Positions 43,767 through 52,886 of a DNA stretch of 64,000 bases are shown piece by piece. Below the pieces are notes generated by a model. It did not search any database. It had not been told where the DNA came from and was given only the letters and a program-made list of their open reading frames with translations. The stretch comes from Clostridia bacterium (GTDB lineage: Bacteria; Bacillota; Clostridia; Oscillospirales; Acutalibacteraceae): the NCBI GenBank assembly GCA_030532035.1, contig JAUNLX010000003.1:1-64000 (forward strand), written 5' to 3'. Every line of letters starts with the position of its first letter. Within the stretch, counting starts at the first letter, position 1. A program made the translations under genes and the position numbers.

Positions 43767-44712
43767 TAGGATCAAATCCTTCAGGACGATAGATTTTTCT
43801 ATTTTCTAAAAACCAAAGGTTGCTTGAAAAATCTTTTTCCGCAACATCTTTCAGAGCATCTACAAATTCATAAATTGTAGCGTCGAGATTATCAATAGCT
43901 GATAAAACATAGGCTTCTAAAGTTTTAGGTAAAACAGCAGCACCATATTCGGGGACACCATGATGAGATAGAATCATATGCTCGAGCAATCTGATTTTAC
44001 TTTCCTTGATTTCCATTTTTTTACCGGCGGTTCGGATAATGTTTGCACCTCTAACAAGGTGACCGACCAACTGACCGTCGGTTGTATATGAATCTGCTAA
44101 ACCATAATCATCGTAATCTATTTCATATAATTTACCTATATCATGTAAAAGGGCTCCAGAAATTAAGAGAGATTTATCAATTACAGGATAAATTTCACAG
44201 ATTTTATTTGCCACTTCTGCCATAGTCAAAATGTGAAGCAAGAGTCCACCTCTTAAAGCGTGATGTAATTTTATAGCAGCAGGCGCCACTAAAAATTTTT
44301 CTCTATGCTCTTTTAATAAAAAGGTACATAATTTAGAATAATCTTCATCTTCGAGTGAATCGGCATATTTTAAGCATTTTTCATACAACTCTTCCGGATT
44401 TTGACTTACAGAGGGAATTAATGTTGAAACATCAACAGACTCATCTTCTCTTATATTTCTTATTTGTTCGAGCTGAAATTGTGGAGAACCATTATATGTA
44501 TTATATGTACCTCTAACATAAACGACAGTTTTATTTTCAAAAGTCTGTGTGGGGTCCCACATAACTGCGTCTATTTTTCCTGAGGAATCATTCAAAATGG
44601 CGGATAATCTCGTTTTCTTAGATGTTTTTATTTCACAATTTGTAATTAAAGCATAACCCTCATAGAGTTCACGAGTATCATTTGAGCTATTTGTAACTTT
44701 TTTGAAATTCAT
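43747..44712 (-). CDS. yhaM: YhaM-type 3'-5' exoribonuclease (OB + HD domains)
   Basis: 321 aa. The start is ATG 44712 with AAAGGTAGG upstream; the TTG start of the longer frame falls on that site. An N-terminal OB fold (about 10-90, with AVMWDPTQTF and YVRGTYNTYNG) is joined to an HD metal domain: LHHALRGGLLLHILTM, LLHDIGKLYE and ILSHHG. YhaM trims RNA 3' ends and degrades short fragments. Its 3' end overlaps the convergent adhesin gene by 20 bp, so mutual transcriptional interference is possible. Confidence 0.92.
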   Translation of the reverse strand: MNFKKVTNSSNDTRELYEGYALITNCEIKTSKKTRLSAILNDSSGKIDAVMWDPTQTFENKTVVYVRGTYNTYNGSPQFQLEQIRNIREDESVDVSTLIPSVSQNPEELYEKCLKYADSLEDEDYSKLCTFLLKEHREKFLVAPAAIKLHHALRGGLLLHILTMAEVANKICEIYPVIDKSLLISGALLHDIGKLYEIDYDDYGLADSYTTDGQLVGHLVRGANIIRTAGKKMEIKESKIRLLEHMILSHHGVPEYGAAVLPKTLEAYVLSAIDNLDATIYEFVDALKDVAEKDFSSNLWFLENRKIYRPEGFDPTISPKV

Positions 44713-44841
44713 ATTTAGCCTACCTTTCAATCGTAATGATAATAAATGACAAAAGCTATGTCAAACGAATGAAAAAAATCAGCGAAATAAAATTGAATTT
44801 AGATTTTAATTGTGATAATATATTCGACAGTTATGAAATAG

Positions 44842-44918
<77 letters not shown>

Positions 44919-44925
44919 TAAATAA

Positions 44926-44960
44926 AACCCTTGTAATAGTTGATATTACAAGGGTTATTT
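44926..44960. terminator. Terminator between tRNA-Arg and the EEP phosphatase gene
   Basis: AACCCTTGTAAT, loop AGTTGAT, ATTACAAGGGTT with T-rich flank on the plus strand and TTTTATTT on the minus strand. Confidence 0.8.
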
Positions 44961-44980
44961 ATTATCAGAAAATTTTAATT

Positions 44981-46060
44981 TTATTTGAGTTCAAAATCCA
45001 TATAAACTGGTTCGTGATCTGAATACATATATTCAGTTTTGTAAGTGTCATAATTTTTAATTTTTATATTGTCTGAAAGAATGAAACCGTCCAAAGTTAT
45101 TGTCTGTGTTTTTCCCGGAATATATGGCATATCAGTGAATCGACAGGTGTCCCAAAGAGCATTTTTCTCTTCTTCAGATAAAGTATCTATAGCTAAAGAA
45201 AAATGATTAGGAAGTTCTTCTCTTGGGAACGGGAAAGCCCAATCTGCTACTTGATTGTTGGTACCCTTTGATTTGAGGTCGTGGTTAAAGTCTCCTCCGA
45301 TAATCACATAATTACCTTTGGCATACTCTCTGTTCATTTCATCTACTAACATCCCGATTTGTCCTTTTCGGATATTTTCATCATGGCCATATGCTGACAT
45401 ATGAACAGAAATACATACTAATTCTTTTCCATTTTCAACGGGTATTCTGGAAACTATATAACATCTGTCTAAATCAAAAAATTTAGAAAATGAAGTGGAA
45501 ATAGGAAAACTTCTTCTGAGAGATGATGTTATTGGAGCTTTTGCGAAGAAAGCAATACCAGATTTACTCTTGCCATGTGGTTGCTGTATCGGATAAAATA
45601 AATAAGCAGAGTCATAATTTATAGCAAAAGTAGAATTGAAAGCTTTGTCTTTATTAAAAGCGGTTTGAAGTAAATCATATTGATTTACATGATAACTTCT
45701 CGTAGAATGGAGATCTACTTCTTCAATCATTGCAAAATCAGGATTTAAGGCAGTTAGGTTATTTGCTGAACCAGTAACAGTTTTTATAACACTGTCTTTA
45801 TCCTTAGCTCTGGACGATTCACCGCCGTCCATAAAGAAGCTGAAATCTTGAGTATATGCACCAAAACCTATGTTATATGATACAATTCGATAATTTTTTC
45901 CAATTTGTACTTTTTCCGCACTGCTGTTTTGAGTTTTTACCTCTAATTTTTGATTGTCTTCAATTCTATCATATGAAAAATATACATATCCAACATAAGT
46001 CAAAACGGCAATAACTAAAATTAAAAGTAAAATCCCCAAAATTTTCAGAATTTTTTTCAT
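44981..46060 (-). CDS. Membrane-anchored endonuclease/exonuclease/phosphatase family protein
   Basis: About 359 aa. The start is ATG 46060 with a GGGGG run upstream. An N-terminal helix (about 5-27) anchors or exports it. The EEP fold is complete: SYNIGF, the metal Glu in IEEVD, the HMSAYG region, GGDFNHDL and the final SDHEPVY. Metal ligands and catalytic His/Asp are therefore present. Exported members of this kind act as nucleases or on phospho-lipids and phospho-sugars; the substrate here is unknown. It is monocistronic. Confidence 0.85.
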   Translation of the reverse strand: MKKILKILGILLLILVIAVLTYVGYVYFSYDRIEDNQKLEVKTQNSSAEKVQIGKNYRIVSYNIGFGAYTQDFSFFMDGGESSRAKDKDSVIKTVTGSANNLTALNPDFAMIEEVDLHSTRSYHVNQYDLLQTAFNKDKAFNSTFAINYDSAYLFYPIQQPHGKSKSGIAFFAKAPITSSLRRSFPISTSFSKFFDLDRCYIVSRIPVENGKELVCISVHMSAYGHDENIRKGQIGMLVDEMNREYAKGNYVIIGGDFNHDLKSKGTNNQVADWAFPFPREELPNHFSLAIDTLSEEEKNALWDTCRFTDMPYIPGKTQTITLDGFILSDNIKIKNYDTYKTEYMYSDHEPVYMDFELK

Positions 46061-46217
46061 ACATACCCCCAATTGTTAAATTTATTTAAAATAATTATCG
46101 GATATTATTTGTTTTTTGTAAAGTATTAAATAAAAACAGATTAATTTTTCATTATGTAATTGAACTTTGTTTTAAATAACAATAGAATGATATTATAAGG
46201 AATATAAGGAGAGGTAT

Positions 46218-46904
46218 ATGAAAAAGTTTCAAAAAATGTTTCTCGGCTTAATAATAGTTATATTAGGCGTTTTGTGGGGACTACATCTAAACAAAGTTAT
46301 AAATATAGGTAATATTTTTTTTGACGGTTGGTGGGCTCTGTTTATTATAGTTCCCTGTACAATAAATTTGTTTACTTCAAAAGAAAAATTTTCCAATTTG
46401 ATAGGTATAGGTGTTGGAGTTTTAGCAATTTTAATAGCTCAAGACATTTTGTCTTTAAGTGTTTTATGGAATTGGTTCTTCCCAGGAATTATAGTTGTAA
46501 TAGGACTTAAGATTTTTGTGTATGGGTTCAAAAAAAATACAGCTTCTGAAGTTATGAAAAAGAAAGCTGATTCTGGTATAAAAATATCAAAATTTAACGC
46601 CATATTCAGCGAAGAAAAGCCCGAAATAAAATCAGATGTTTTTGAAGCTGCAGATTTAAATGCGGTTTTTGGAAGCTTAAAAATAGATTTAAGAAATTCA
46701 CAAATAAAAGAGGGTTCTGTTATTTCAGCTTTTGCGATGTTGGGCGAAATTGAAATTTTACTGCCAGAAGATGTCAATGTTAAAACGGATTCAAGCTCTG
46801 TTTTTGGCTCAGTTACAGAAAAGAAGCATAGAGAAACAGACGACAACGAAAAAACTATTTACATTGACGCTAAGACTTTCATGGGAGGCGTTAATATAAA
46901 TTGA
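46218..46904 (+). CDS. LiaF-like membrane protein
   Basis: 228 aa. Four membrane helices fill residues about 5-110, with the repeated GxxW pattern of the LiaF transmembrane region (WWALFIIVP, LWNWFFPGIIVVIG). A soluble beta domain (about 125-228) contains AVFGSLKIDLRNS, AMLGEIEILLPEDVNV and FMGGVNIN, as in LiaF and related cell-wall-stress proteins. LiaF normally inhibits the LiaRS two-component system. No LiaRS pair adjoins; the nearest pair is at 50.7 kb. GGAGAGG precedes the ATG. Confidence 0.8.
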   Translation: MKKFQKMFLGLIIVILGVLWGLHLNKVINIGNIFFDGWWALFIIVPCTINLFTSKEKFSNLIGIGVGVLAILIAQDILSLSVLWNWFFPGIIVVIGLKIFVYGFKKNTASEVMKKKADSGIKISKFNAIFSEEKPEIKSDVFEAADLNAVFGSLKIDLRNSQIKEGSVISAFAMLGEIEILLPEDVNVKTDSSSVFGSVTEKKHRETDDNEKTIYIDAKTFMGGVNIN

Positions 46905-47140
46905 AGAAACCCGAGCAATCAAAAAAGAACATTGTAATTATAGTGTCGATTATACTTGTAATAATTATTGCCATTGTCGCTATTTCTGTAAATTATTCAA
47001 ATAAAAAGCAAAGACAGAGAGAGCGGATAAATAAAAAGAGCAATCCATGTTATAGGACAGCTCAAGGAACCGATTGCAATAATAATCCACTTTTTATAAA
47101 TATTTTTGATTATTCTTTCAAATTAAAATCGGAGTTATAA
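46901..47140 (+). CDS. Small single-pass membrane protein
   Basis: 79 aa. It starts at TTG 46901, overlapping the LiaF-like stop by 4 bases; GGGAGG lies about 12 bases upstream. A short basic N-terminus, one membrane helix (about 10-30) and a very basic segment (NKKQRQRERINKK) are followed by a tail with two cysteines. I do not recognise it. The overlap and a terminator directly after it suggest a genuine second gene of the LiaF-like unit. Confidence 0.5.
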   Translation: MKKPEQSKKNIVIIVSIILVIIIAIVAISVNYSNKKQRQRERINKKSNPCYRTAQGTDCNNNPLFINIFDYSFKLKSEL

Positions 47141-47143
47141 ATC

Positions 47144-47170
47144 AAAAACCTTGCTTAAAGCAAGGTTTTT
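47144..47170. terminator. Bidirectional terminator between LiaF-like unit and putP
   Basis: AAAAACCTTGCTT and AAGCAAGGTTTTT form the stem, with T runs on both strands. It lies between convergent genes. Confidence 0.88.
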
Positions 47171-47175
47171 ATTTT

Positions 47176-48735
47176 TTATTTTGTATTTGCTATTTCAATT
47201 TTTTTGATTGTTTCAGCGCTTGGTTTTTCTGTGAAAAGGGAAACGACAGCGATGAAGATACAGGAAATTATAAATGAGGGTAATAATTCATAAACGGTAA
47301 ATATGCCGCCCAATTTTGAAATTCCAAGCTTCCAAACAAAGACGGAAATTCCACCTGACAACATACCTGCAATTGCACCAGCTCGTGTAGTTTTTTTCCA
47401 AAAGAGAGAAAACAAAACGAGTGGACCGAAAGTTGCACCGAAGCCAGCCCAAGCAAAAGAGACGATTTTGAATATTACGCTATTTTCGTTCAGAGATATA
47501 ACAATAGCAATTAAGGTAATTACTACTAAGGTGATTTTTGACATTCTCATAACTTGTTTGTCTGTGGCGTCTTTCTTTACGACGGAATGATATATGTTTT
47601 TGGCAAAAGCTGATGCTGCAATCAAAAGATAAGAGTCGGAAGAACTCATGGCGGCAGCTAAGATTCCTGCCATAACAAGTCCAGCAAGGAATGATGGCAA
47701 TAATTTTATTGAAAGCAGAATAAATATATTTTCTGATTGCGAGGCTGTAAGCAAGGTCGTTGGCAATAAATCTCTTCCTATTATTCCAATAAATACAGCG
47801 CAAGCCATAGATATTGTTACCCAAATTATAGCTATTCTTCTTGATCTGTTTAATTCACTTTCTTTTCTAATTGCCATAAATCTAAGTAAAACTTGAGGCA
47901 TACCGAAATAACCAAGACCCCAAGCGAGAGCAGATAAAACGGCGATAGCACTGCCAGGTAATTTTTCTCCGAAAACTGGAGCGTTATTTACAACTTGTTG
48001 AACGCCTGAACTGTCTGTTACAGGGTTAGCTGAAGCAAAAAATTCTAAAAATCCAGGAATTTGTTTTAAGTTCTCTGTCATAGCAGCAACGCCACCAGCC
48101 TTATATATGCTGATTGAAACAATTGCTATTAATGCTATTACCATTACGATGGCTTGAAAAAAGTCTGAAACACTTTCTGCCAAAAAGCCACCCATAAAAG
48201 TGTAGATTAAAACAATTACAGCTCCAAGAATCATCATTGGTATATATTTTACATTAAACAGTGCAGAAAAAAGTTTTCCGAAAGTGACAAGACAACTTGC
48301 CGCATAGACTGTAAAGAAAATTAAAATAAAGAGAGATGAGATTATTAAAATGACAGGCTTTTTTTCACCAAATCTTTTTGAGAAAAACTCTGGAAGAGTG
48401 ATTGAATCATCAAATACAGTGCTATATCGTCTAAGTCTTTTAGAAATCAACAACCAATTTAAGTATGTACCTACAGCAAGACCAATAGCTGTTTGAACTG
48501 CGCTTGCTAAACCACACCAATAGGCTACCCCAGGAAGTCCCATCATTAGCCAGCCACTCATATCAGATGCTTCTGCACTCATGGCAGTTATCCAAGGGCC
48601 TAAAGTTCTTCCACCCAAGAAATAATTGTCCGTACTTTCATTCGCTTTCTTATTGAAAAATATACCTATAGCAACCATGCCAAGAAGGTATAAAATCATA
48701 GCGAGTAAGATGAAAATTTTATCCGTCGTCATCAT
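47176..48735 (-). CDS. putP: Sodium/proline symporter
   Basis: 519 aa, a sodium:solute symporter with about 13 helices. GRTLGPWITAMSAEASDMSGW near the start (residues 42-62) and the Na-binding SSSDSYLLIAASA region match PutP closely. It takes up proline with sodium, for osmoprotection or as a fermentation substrate (Stickland partner) in clostridia. It starts ATG ATG at 48735/48732 with GGAG upstream and is monocistronic. Confidence 0.93.
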   Translation of the reverse strand: MMTTDKIFILLAMILYLLGMVAIGIFFNKKANESTDNYFLGGRTLGPWITAMSAEASDMSGWLMMGLPGVAYWCGLASAVQTAIGLAVGTYLNWLLISKRLRRYSTVFDDSITLPEFFSKRFGEKKPVILIISSLFILIFFTVYAASCLVTFGKLFSALFNVKYIPMMILGAVIVLIYTFMGGFLAESVSDFFQAIVMVIALIAIVSISIYKAGGVAAMTENLKQIPGFLEFFASANPVTDSSGVQQVVNNAPVFGEKLPGSAIAVLSALAWGLGYFGMPQVLLRFMAIRKESELNRSRRIAIIWVTISMACAVFIGIIGRDLLPTTLLTASQSENIFILLSIKLLPSFLAGLVMAGILAAAMSSSDSYLLIAASAFAKNIYHSVVKKDATDKQVMRMSKITLVVITLIAIVISLNENSVIFKIVSFAWAGFGATFGPLVLFSLFWKKTTRAGAIAGMLSGGISVFVWKLGISKLGGIFTVYELLPSFIISCIFIAVVSLFTEKPSAETIKKIEIANTK

Positions 48736-48919
48736 TTAAACTCCTCTGCTTTTTTTACTGTGGTATTATACTGTTTTTATCCTTAAATTACAAATGATTA
48801 CGAATTTACAGTGTTTGATAATACAATAAATTTCTTAGTAAAAGCAGTTTAATTTGAGCTTAAATTTTTATGAGTATAAAAATTTTATATATAATTGTGC
48901 TTTTTTCGATAGTTTTAAC

Positions 48920-48947
48920 TTGAATTATACTATATATAGTTTATAAT
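48920..48947 (+). promoter_or_regulatory. Promoter of the beta-CASP nuclease gene
   Basis: TTGAAT (48920-48925) and TATAAT (48942-48947), spacing 16, about 35 bases before ATG 48983. Confidence 0.55.
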
Positions 48948-48982
48948 TATATTAATAAAATTAATGTCAACCGGAGGCAGTA

Positions 48983-50593
48983 ATGAAGTTAAAGTTTTAC
49001 GGCGCCGCACACGAGGTTACAGGAAGTTGTTTTCATTTACAGGTTGGAGATAAGAATATCTTTATAGACTGTGGACTGAAACAGGGAACCGATTATAGCG
49101 AGACCGAAACTTTACCGATTGCTGCAAATGCGGTTGATTTTGTTATTTTAACGCATGCTCATATAGACCATTCTGGGAATATTCCGAGGCTTTATAACGA
49201 GGGTTTTAGAGGCGAAGTTCATACAACTGATGCTACTACTTCATTGTGCGATATTATGCTTCGAGATAGTGCTCATATACAGGAATTTGAAGCAGAGTGG
49301 AAAAACCGAAAGAATAAGAGAGCAGGACGAGAACAATATTATCCAGCATATACGATGGAAGACGCCGAAAAATGTATGGAACTTTTCTCAGAGCACGAAT
49401 ATGGAGAAAAATTCACTCTCTGCGATGGCGTACAAGTTAGATTTAATGACGCTGGTCATTTGTTGGGTTCAGCAATAGTTGAAATTTGGGTTGAAGAAAA
49501 TAATCTCTCCAAAAAATTAGTATTTTCTGGCGATTTAGGAAATAAAAATCAACCTTTAATCAACGATCCAGTTCAAATTAAAAAGGCAGATTATATAATC
49601 TGTGAATCAACATATGCAGATAGACTTCACGAAGATGGAGAAGATTATTCCGAAAGGCTGGCAGTTGTCATTGAGAGAACACTTAGCCGAGGCGGCAATC
49701 TTGTGATACCGTCTTTTGCTGTTGGTAGAACGCAGGAAATTTTATATTTCATAAGAAAGATAAAAGAGAAAAACCTTGTTTCAATTAAAGATTTTCCCGT
49801 ATATGTAGATAGTCCTCTTGCTGCCGAAGCAACAGAAATCTATCAAAAAAGATTTATAAAATATTTTGACAAGGAAGCTGTAGATCTTGTTAGTCAGGGA
49901 ATAAATCCCATTTCATTTAAGGATTTGAAAATTGTTGAATCCGTTGAAGAGTCAAAATATATAAACTCTGAAGAAACACCAAAAGTAATAATTTCAGCTT
50001 CCGGAATGTGTGACGCCGGAAGAATAAAGCATCACCTAAAGCACAATCTTTGGCGTGAAGAGTCTACGATTTTATTTGTTGGATTTCAGGCCCAGGGAAC
50101 TTTGGGCAGAAAAATTTTAGACGGTGCTTTGAAAGTCAGACTTTTCGGGGAAGAAGTTGAAGTGAGAGCAGAAATCATCAGTTTACAGGGTGTCAGTGCC
50201 CATGCAGATAAAAATGGACTTTTGAATTTCATAAATGGATTTGATGAAAAACCTGAAAAAGTTTTTGTTGTTCATGGTCAAAGAGAAATCGTTGATGGTT
50301 TTGAACAGCTTTTGAAAACTGAATATTCGTTAGATGTTTTTGCTCCATATATCGGAGCGGAATTTGACTTGAGCGACAATCGAGTTTTAAGTCAAGGTAA
50401 GAAAGAAATTAAAATTAAGAAAAGAGGTAATGATATGGGTAACTTTATTAGACCTAATAGTCCGTTTGGAAGATTGCTGATTGCTTATAAGCGTCTTGAA
50501 AAGGTAATTAAAAATAATGCGGGCGGGGCAAATAAGGATATTGCTAAGTTTGCGGACCAAATTATTGCACTCTGTGACAAATGGGATCGTTAA
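48983..50593 (+). CDS. MBL-fold beta-CASP ribonuclease-like protein
   Basis: 536 aa. The metallo-beta-lactamase core has HAHIDHSG and GHLLGSA, the beta-CASP insert occupies about 210-360 and the RNA-metabolising MBL tail has SLQGVSAHAD and FVVHGQ. This is the bacterial homologue of archaeal/eukaryotic CPSF nucleases. It lacks the RNase J C-terminal domain. A short helical tail (about 480-536) follows. It is probably an endo- or exoribonuclease. GGAGG precedes the ATG. It is monocistronic. Confidence 0.9.
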   Translation: MKLKFYGAAHEVTGSCFHLQVGDKNIFIDCGLKQGTDYSETETLPIAANAVDFVILTHAHIDHSGNIPRLYNEGFRGEVHTTDATTSLCDIMLRDSAHIQEFEAEWKNRKNKRAGREQYYPAYTMEDAEKCMELFSEHEYGEKFTLCDGVQVRFNDAGHLLGSAIVEIWVEENNLSKKLVFSGDLGNKNQPLINDPVQIKKADYIICESTYADRLHEDGEDYSERLAVVIERTLSRGGNLVIPSFAVGRTQEILYFIRKIKEKNLVSIKDFPVYVDSPLAAEATEIYQKRFIKYFDKEAVDLVSQGINPISFKDLKIVESVEESKYINSEETPKVIISASGMCDAGRIKHHLKHNLWREESTILFVGFQAQGTLGRKILDGALKVRLFGEEVEVRAEIISLQGVSAHADKNGLLNFINGFDEKPEKVFVVHGQREIVDGFEQLLKTEYSLDVFAPYIGAEFDLSDNRVLSQGKKEIKIKKRGNDMGNFIRPNSPFGRLLIAYKRLEKVIKNNAGGANKDIAKFADQIIALCDKWDR

Positions 50594-50639
50594 AAATTAA
50601 TAAATTTAAACCTTGAAGTTATTAAAATATGAAAAATTT

Positions 50640-50668
50640 TTGACTTTCGCTGAAAAAAATGTGATAAT
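50640..50668 (+). promoter_or_regulatory. Promoter of the two-component/HtrA operon
   Basis: TTGACT (50640-50645) and GATAAT (50663-50668), spacing 17. Confidence 0.65.
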
Positions 50669-50721
50669 TATCTAAGCTTGTTAAAAGCAACTAAAACTTT
50701 ATGAAAATAAAGGAGACAAAA

Positions 50722-51408
50722 ATGGCAGTCGGTAAAATTTTAGTAGTAGATGATGATCCCAGTATTTGCGAAGTTCTTCGTTTATATTTAGAAAAAGAGG
50801 GTTACAGTGTTTCAATAGCAAATGACGGTGAAACCGCTTTAAAAATGTTCACTGAAATGCCTCAGGATATTATTTTGATTGACATTATGCTTCCTAAAAT
50901 GGATGGTTTGCAGGTATGTCGAGAAATAAGACAAATATCCAATGTTCCGATTATTATGATAACCGCAAAGGAAGAAACCTTTGACAAAGTTTTGGGCCTT
51001 GAACTCGGTGCCGATGACTACATCGTTAAACCGTTTGACGCAAAAGAAGTAATTGCGAGAGTAAAGGCAGTTTTGCGTAGGACAAAATCTAAAAATTTTG
51101 AAGAAGTAAAAGTTATCGAATACGACAATCTTTCAATTAATCTTACAAATTATGAACTTAAGGTTGCTGGAAAACCAGTTCCAACACCTCCCAAAGAACT
51201 TGAACTTATTTATCATCTGGCAAGTAATCCCAATAGAGTTTTCACAAGGGATCAACTCTTAGATGAAGTTTGGGGCTTTGATTATTACGGAGATTCCAGA
51301 ACAGTTGACGTTCATGTTAAGAGATTGAGAGAAAAACTGGAAGGAGCTTCTGAAGAATGGGAGCTTAGAACAGTTTGGGGAGTAGGTTACAAATTTGATG
51401 TTAAATAG
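50722..51408 (+). CDS. OmpR/PhoB family response regulator
   Basis: 228 aa. The start is ATG 50722 after AAGGAG. The receiver domain has the acidic pair DDD near residue 10-12, phosphorylated Asp54 in LIDIMLPKMDG, and the switch lysine in IVKPFD. A winged-helix DNA-binding domain (about 130-228) ends RTVWGVGYKF. The cognate kinase follows 8 bp later and an HtrA protease after it. This resembles WalR/CssR-type envelope-stress systems, but assignment to one is not possible. Confidence 0.95.
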   Translation: MAVGKILVVDDDPSICEVLRLYLEKEGYSVSIANDGETALKMFTEMPQDIILIDIMLPKMDGLQVCREIRQISNVPIIMITAKEETFDKVLGLELGADDYIVKPFDAKEVIARVKAVLRRTKSKNFEEVKVIEYDNLSINLTNYELKVAGKPVPTPPKELELIYHLASNPNRVFTRDQLLDEVWGFDYYGDSRTVDVHVKRLREKLEGASEEWELRTVWGVGYKFDVK

Positions 51409-51416
51409 GGCTGTAT

Positions 51417-52886
51417 ATGAAAAAAAGTGATAGTGGCAGTCTATTTAGTAGATACTTTTTTATAAGTTTTCTTACAGTTTTTGTCAGTTGCGTCATTTTA
51501 ATCGTTTTATTTGTTTCATTTTTCGCTAATTATTGGGCCAATCAAACAATAACAATTTTAGAACGCAACTTGGGAACTTTGAGTGTAAAGTCCGAGCAGA
51601 TGAATCTCCGCTCGGACTCTTCGCATAATACAGAAAAACAGAAAGCCGATTTTAAGGATTATATGAATGTAATTTCCGACGCAACTTCGGCTGAATTTTT
51701 CTTTTGCGACAATGACGGAAATATCATTTTGCAGAGTGATCGTCATAAATTTTCAAGGTCTCATATAGATATAGACAAAAGAACTTATCAAAAGATAAGT
51801 GAAGACACATATTATGCAGTCAGTATGCCCGGTAAATCCAAATTAGGTGAAGATAAAAATTTAATTAGATCTATAGTAGTAATTAAGCAAAGAAGTGAAA
51901 ATGACGGTTATATAGTTGGCGTGCGATCCATTTATCGTGGGCTTTCAGATACGATTGTTTCATTTTTAAAAATTTTATTGCTCGCTGAAACGATAACATT
52001 TTTATTGTCGATAATAATTGTCTATTCAATGACATATAATTTAACTATGCCCATTTTACAAATGACAAAACTCACGCAACAATATGCAAGGGGAGATTTC
52101 AGTCAAAGATTGGAAGTTAAAGGTTCAAATGAAATTTCTATTTTATCAGAAAATTTCAACGAAATGGCGTCATCTCTCTCTAATATGGAAAGCTCTATGA
52201 GTAGTTTTGTCGCCAATATTTCACATGAATTAAAAACACCTATGACAAGTATTTCTGGATATATAGACGGAATTTTAGATGGTACGATACCTGAAAAAGA
52301 CAGAAACAAATATTTGAACAAAGTTTCTCGTGAGGTTAAAAGACTTGCAAAACTTTCTGTAGCAATGTTACAGCTATCAAAAATTCAATCAGGTGAAGGG
52401 GAGCCTATTTTTACAAGAATGGATCTTTCTAAAACCACAGTTCAAATTTTGTTCTCATTTGAAGACTTGATAAATCAAAAAAATATTGATGTAATAGGAC
52501 TTGATAAGCTCAATCCAGAGTTTGTTGAAGCAGACGAAAGATTTATTTATCAAGTTATATACAATTTAGTAGATAATGCTGTAAAGTTTACTAATGTGGG
52601 TGGTTATATCGAAACTAAAATATATAGCCAAAATGACAATGTTTATTTCATTCTCAAAAATAGCGGAGATGGAATAGATGGATATGAACTCACAAGAATT
52701 TTCGAGAGATTCTATAAAGTTGATAAATCTCGAAGTAAAGATATAAGAAGTTCAGGACTGGGCTTAAATTTAGTAAAAACTATTATTGAAATGCATAATG
52801 GAAAAATTCATGCTGCAAGTAAGCTGGGAGAATATACACAATTTAAGTTTTTCTTACCCAAGAAACAAGATGGAGGAAAAAAATGA
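51417..52886 (+). CDS. Sensor histidine kinase
   Basis: 489 aa. Two membrane helices (about 13-37 and 186-212) bracket an extracellular sensor of about 145 residues that is PAS-like in length. HAMP (about 210-262), HisKA with phosphorylated His270 in ISHELKTPMTS, and HATPase (N box LVDNAVKFTN, G box SSGLGLNLVKT) follow. The kinase phosphorylates the preceding regulator. The coupled HtrA gene overlaps by 4 bases, so sensing of misfolded exported protein is a reasonable inference. Confidence 0.95.
   Translation: MKKSDSGSLFSRYFFISFLTVFVSCVILIVLFVSFFANYWANQTITILERNLGTLSVKSEQMNLRSDSSHNTEKQKADFKDYMNVISDATSAEFFFCDNDGNIILQSDRHKFSRSHIDIDKRTYQKISEDTYYAVSMPGKSKLGEDKNLIRSIVVIKQRSENDGYIVGVRSIYRGLSDTIVSFLKILLLAETITFLLSIIIVYSMTYNLTMPILQMTKLTQQYARGDFSQRLEVKGSNEISILSENFNEMASSLSNMESSMSSFVANISHELKTPMTSISGYIDGILDGTIPEKDRNKYLNKVSREVKRLAKLSVAMLQLSKIQSGEGEPIFTRMDLSKTTVQILFSFEDLINQKNIDVIGLDKLNPEFVEADERFIYQVIYNLVDNAVKFTNVGGYIETKIYSQNDNVYFILKNSGDGIDGYELTRIFERFYKVDKSRSKDIRSSGLGLNLVKTIIEMHNGKIHAASKLGEYTQFKFFLPKKQDGGKK

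Noticed and set aside
46218..47140. LiaFSR operon
   Set aside because: Only the LiaF-like gene and a small membrane protein are present; no kinase/regulator pair adjoins.
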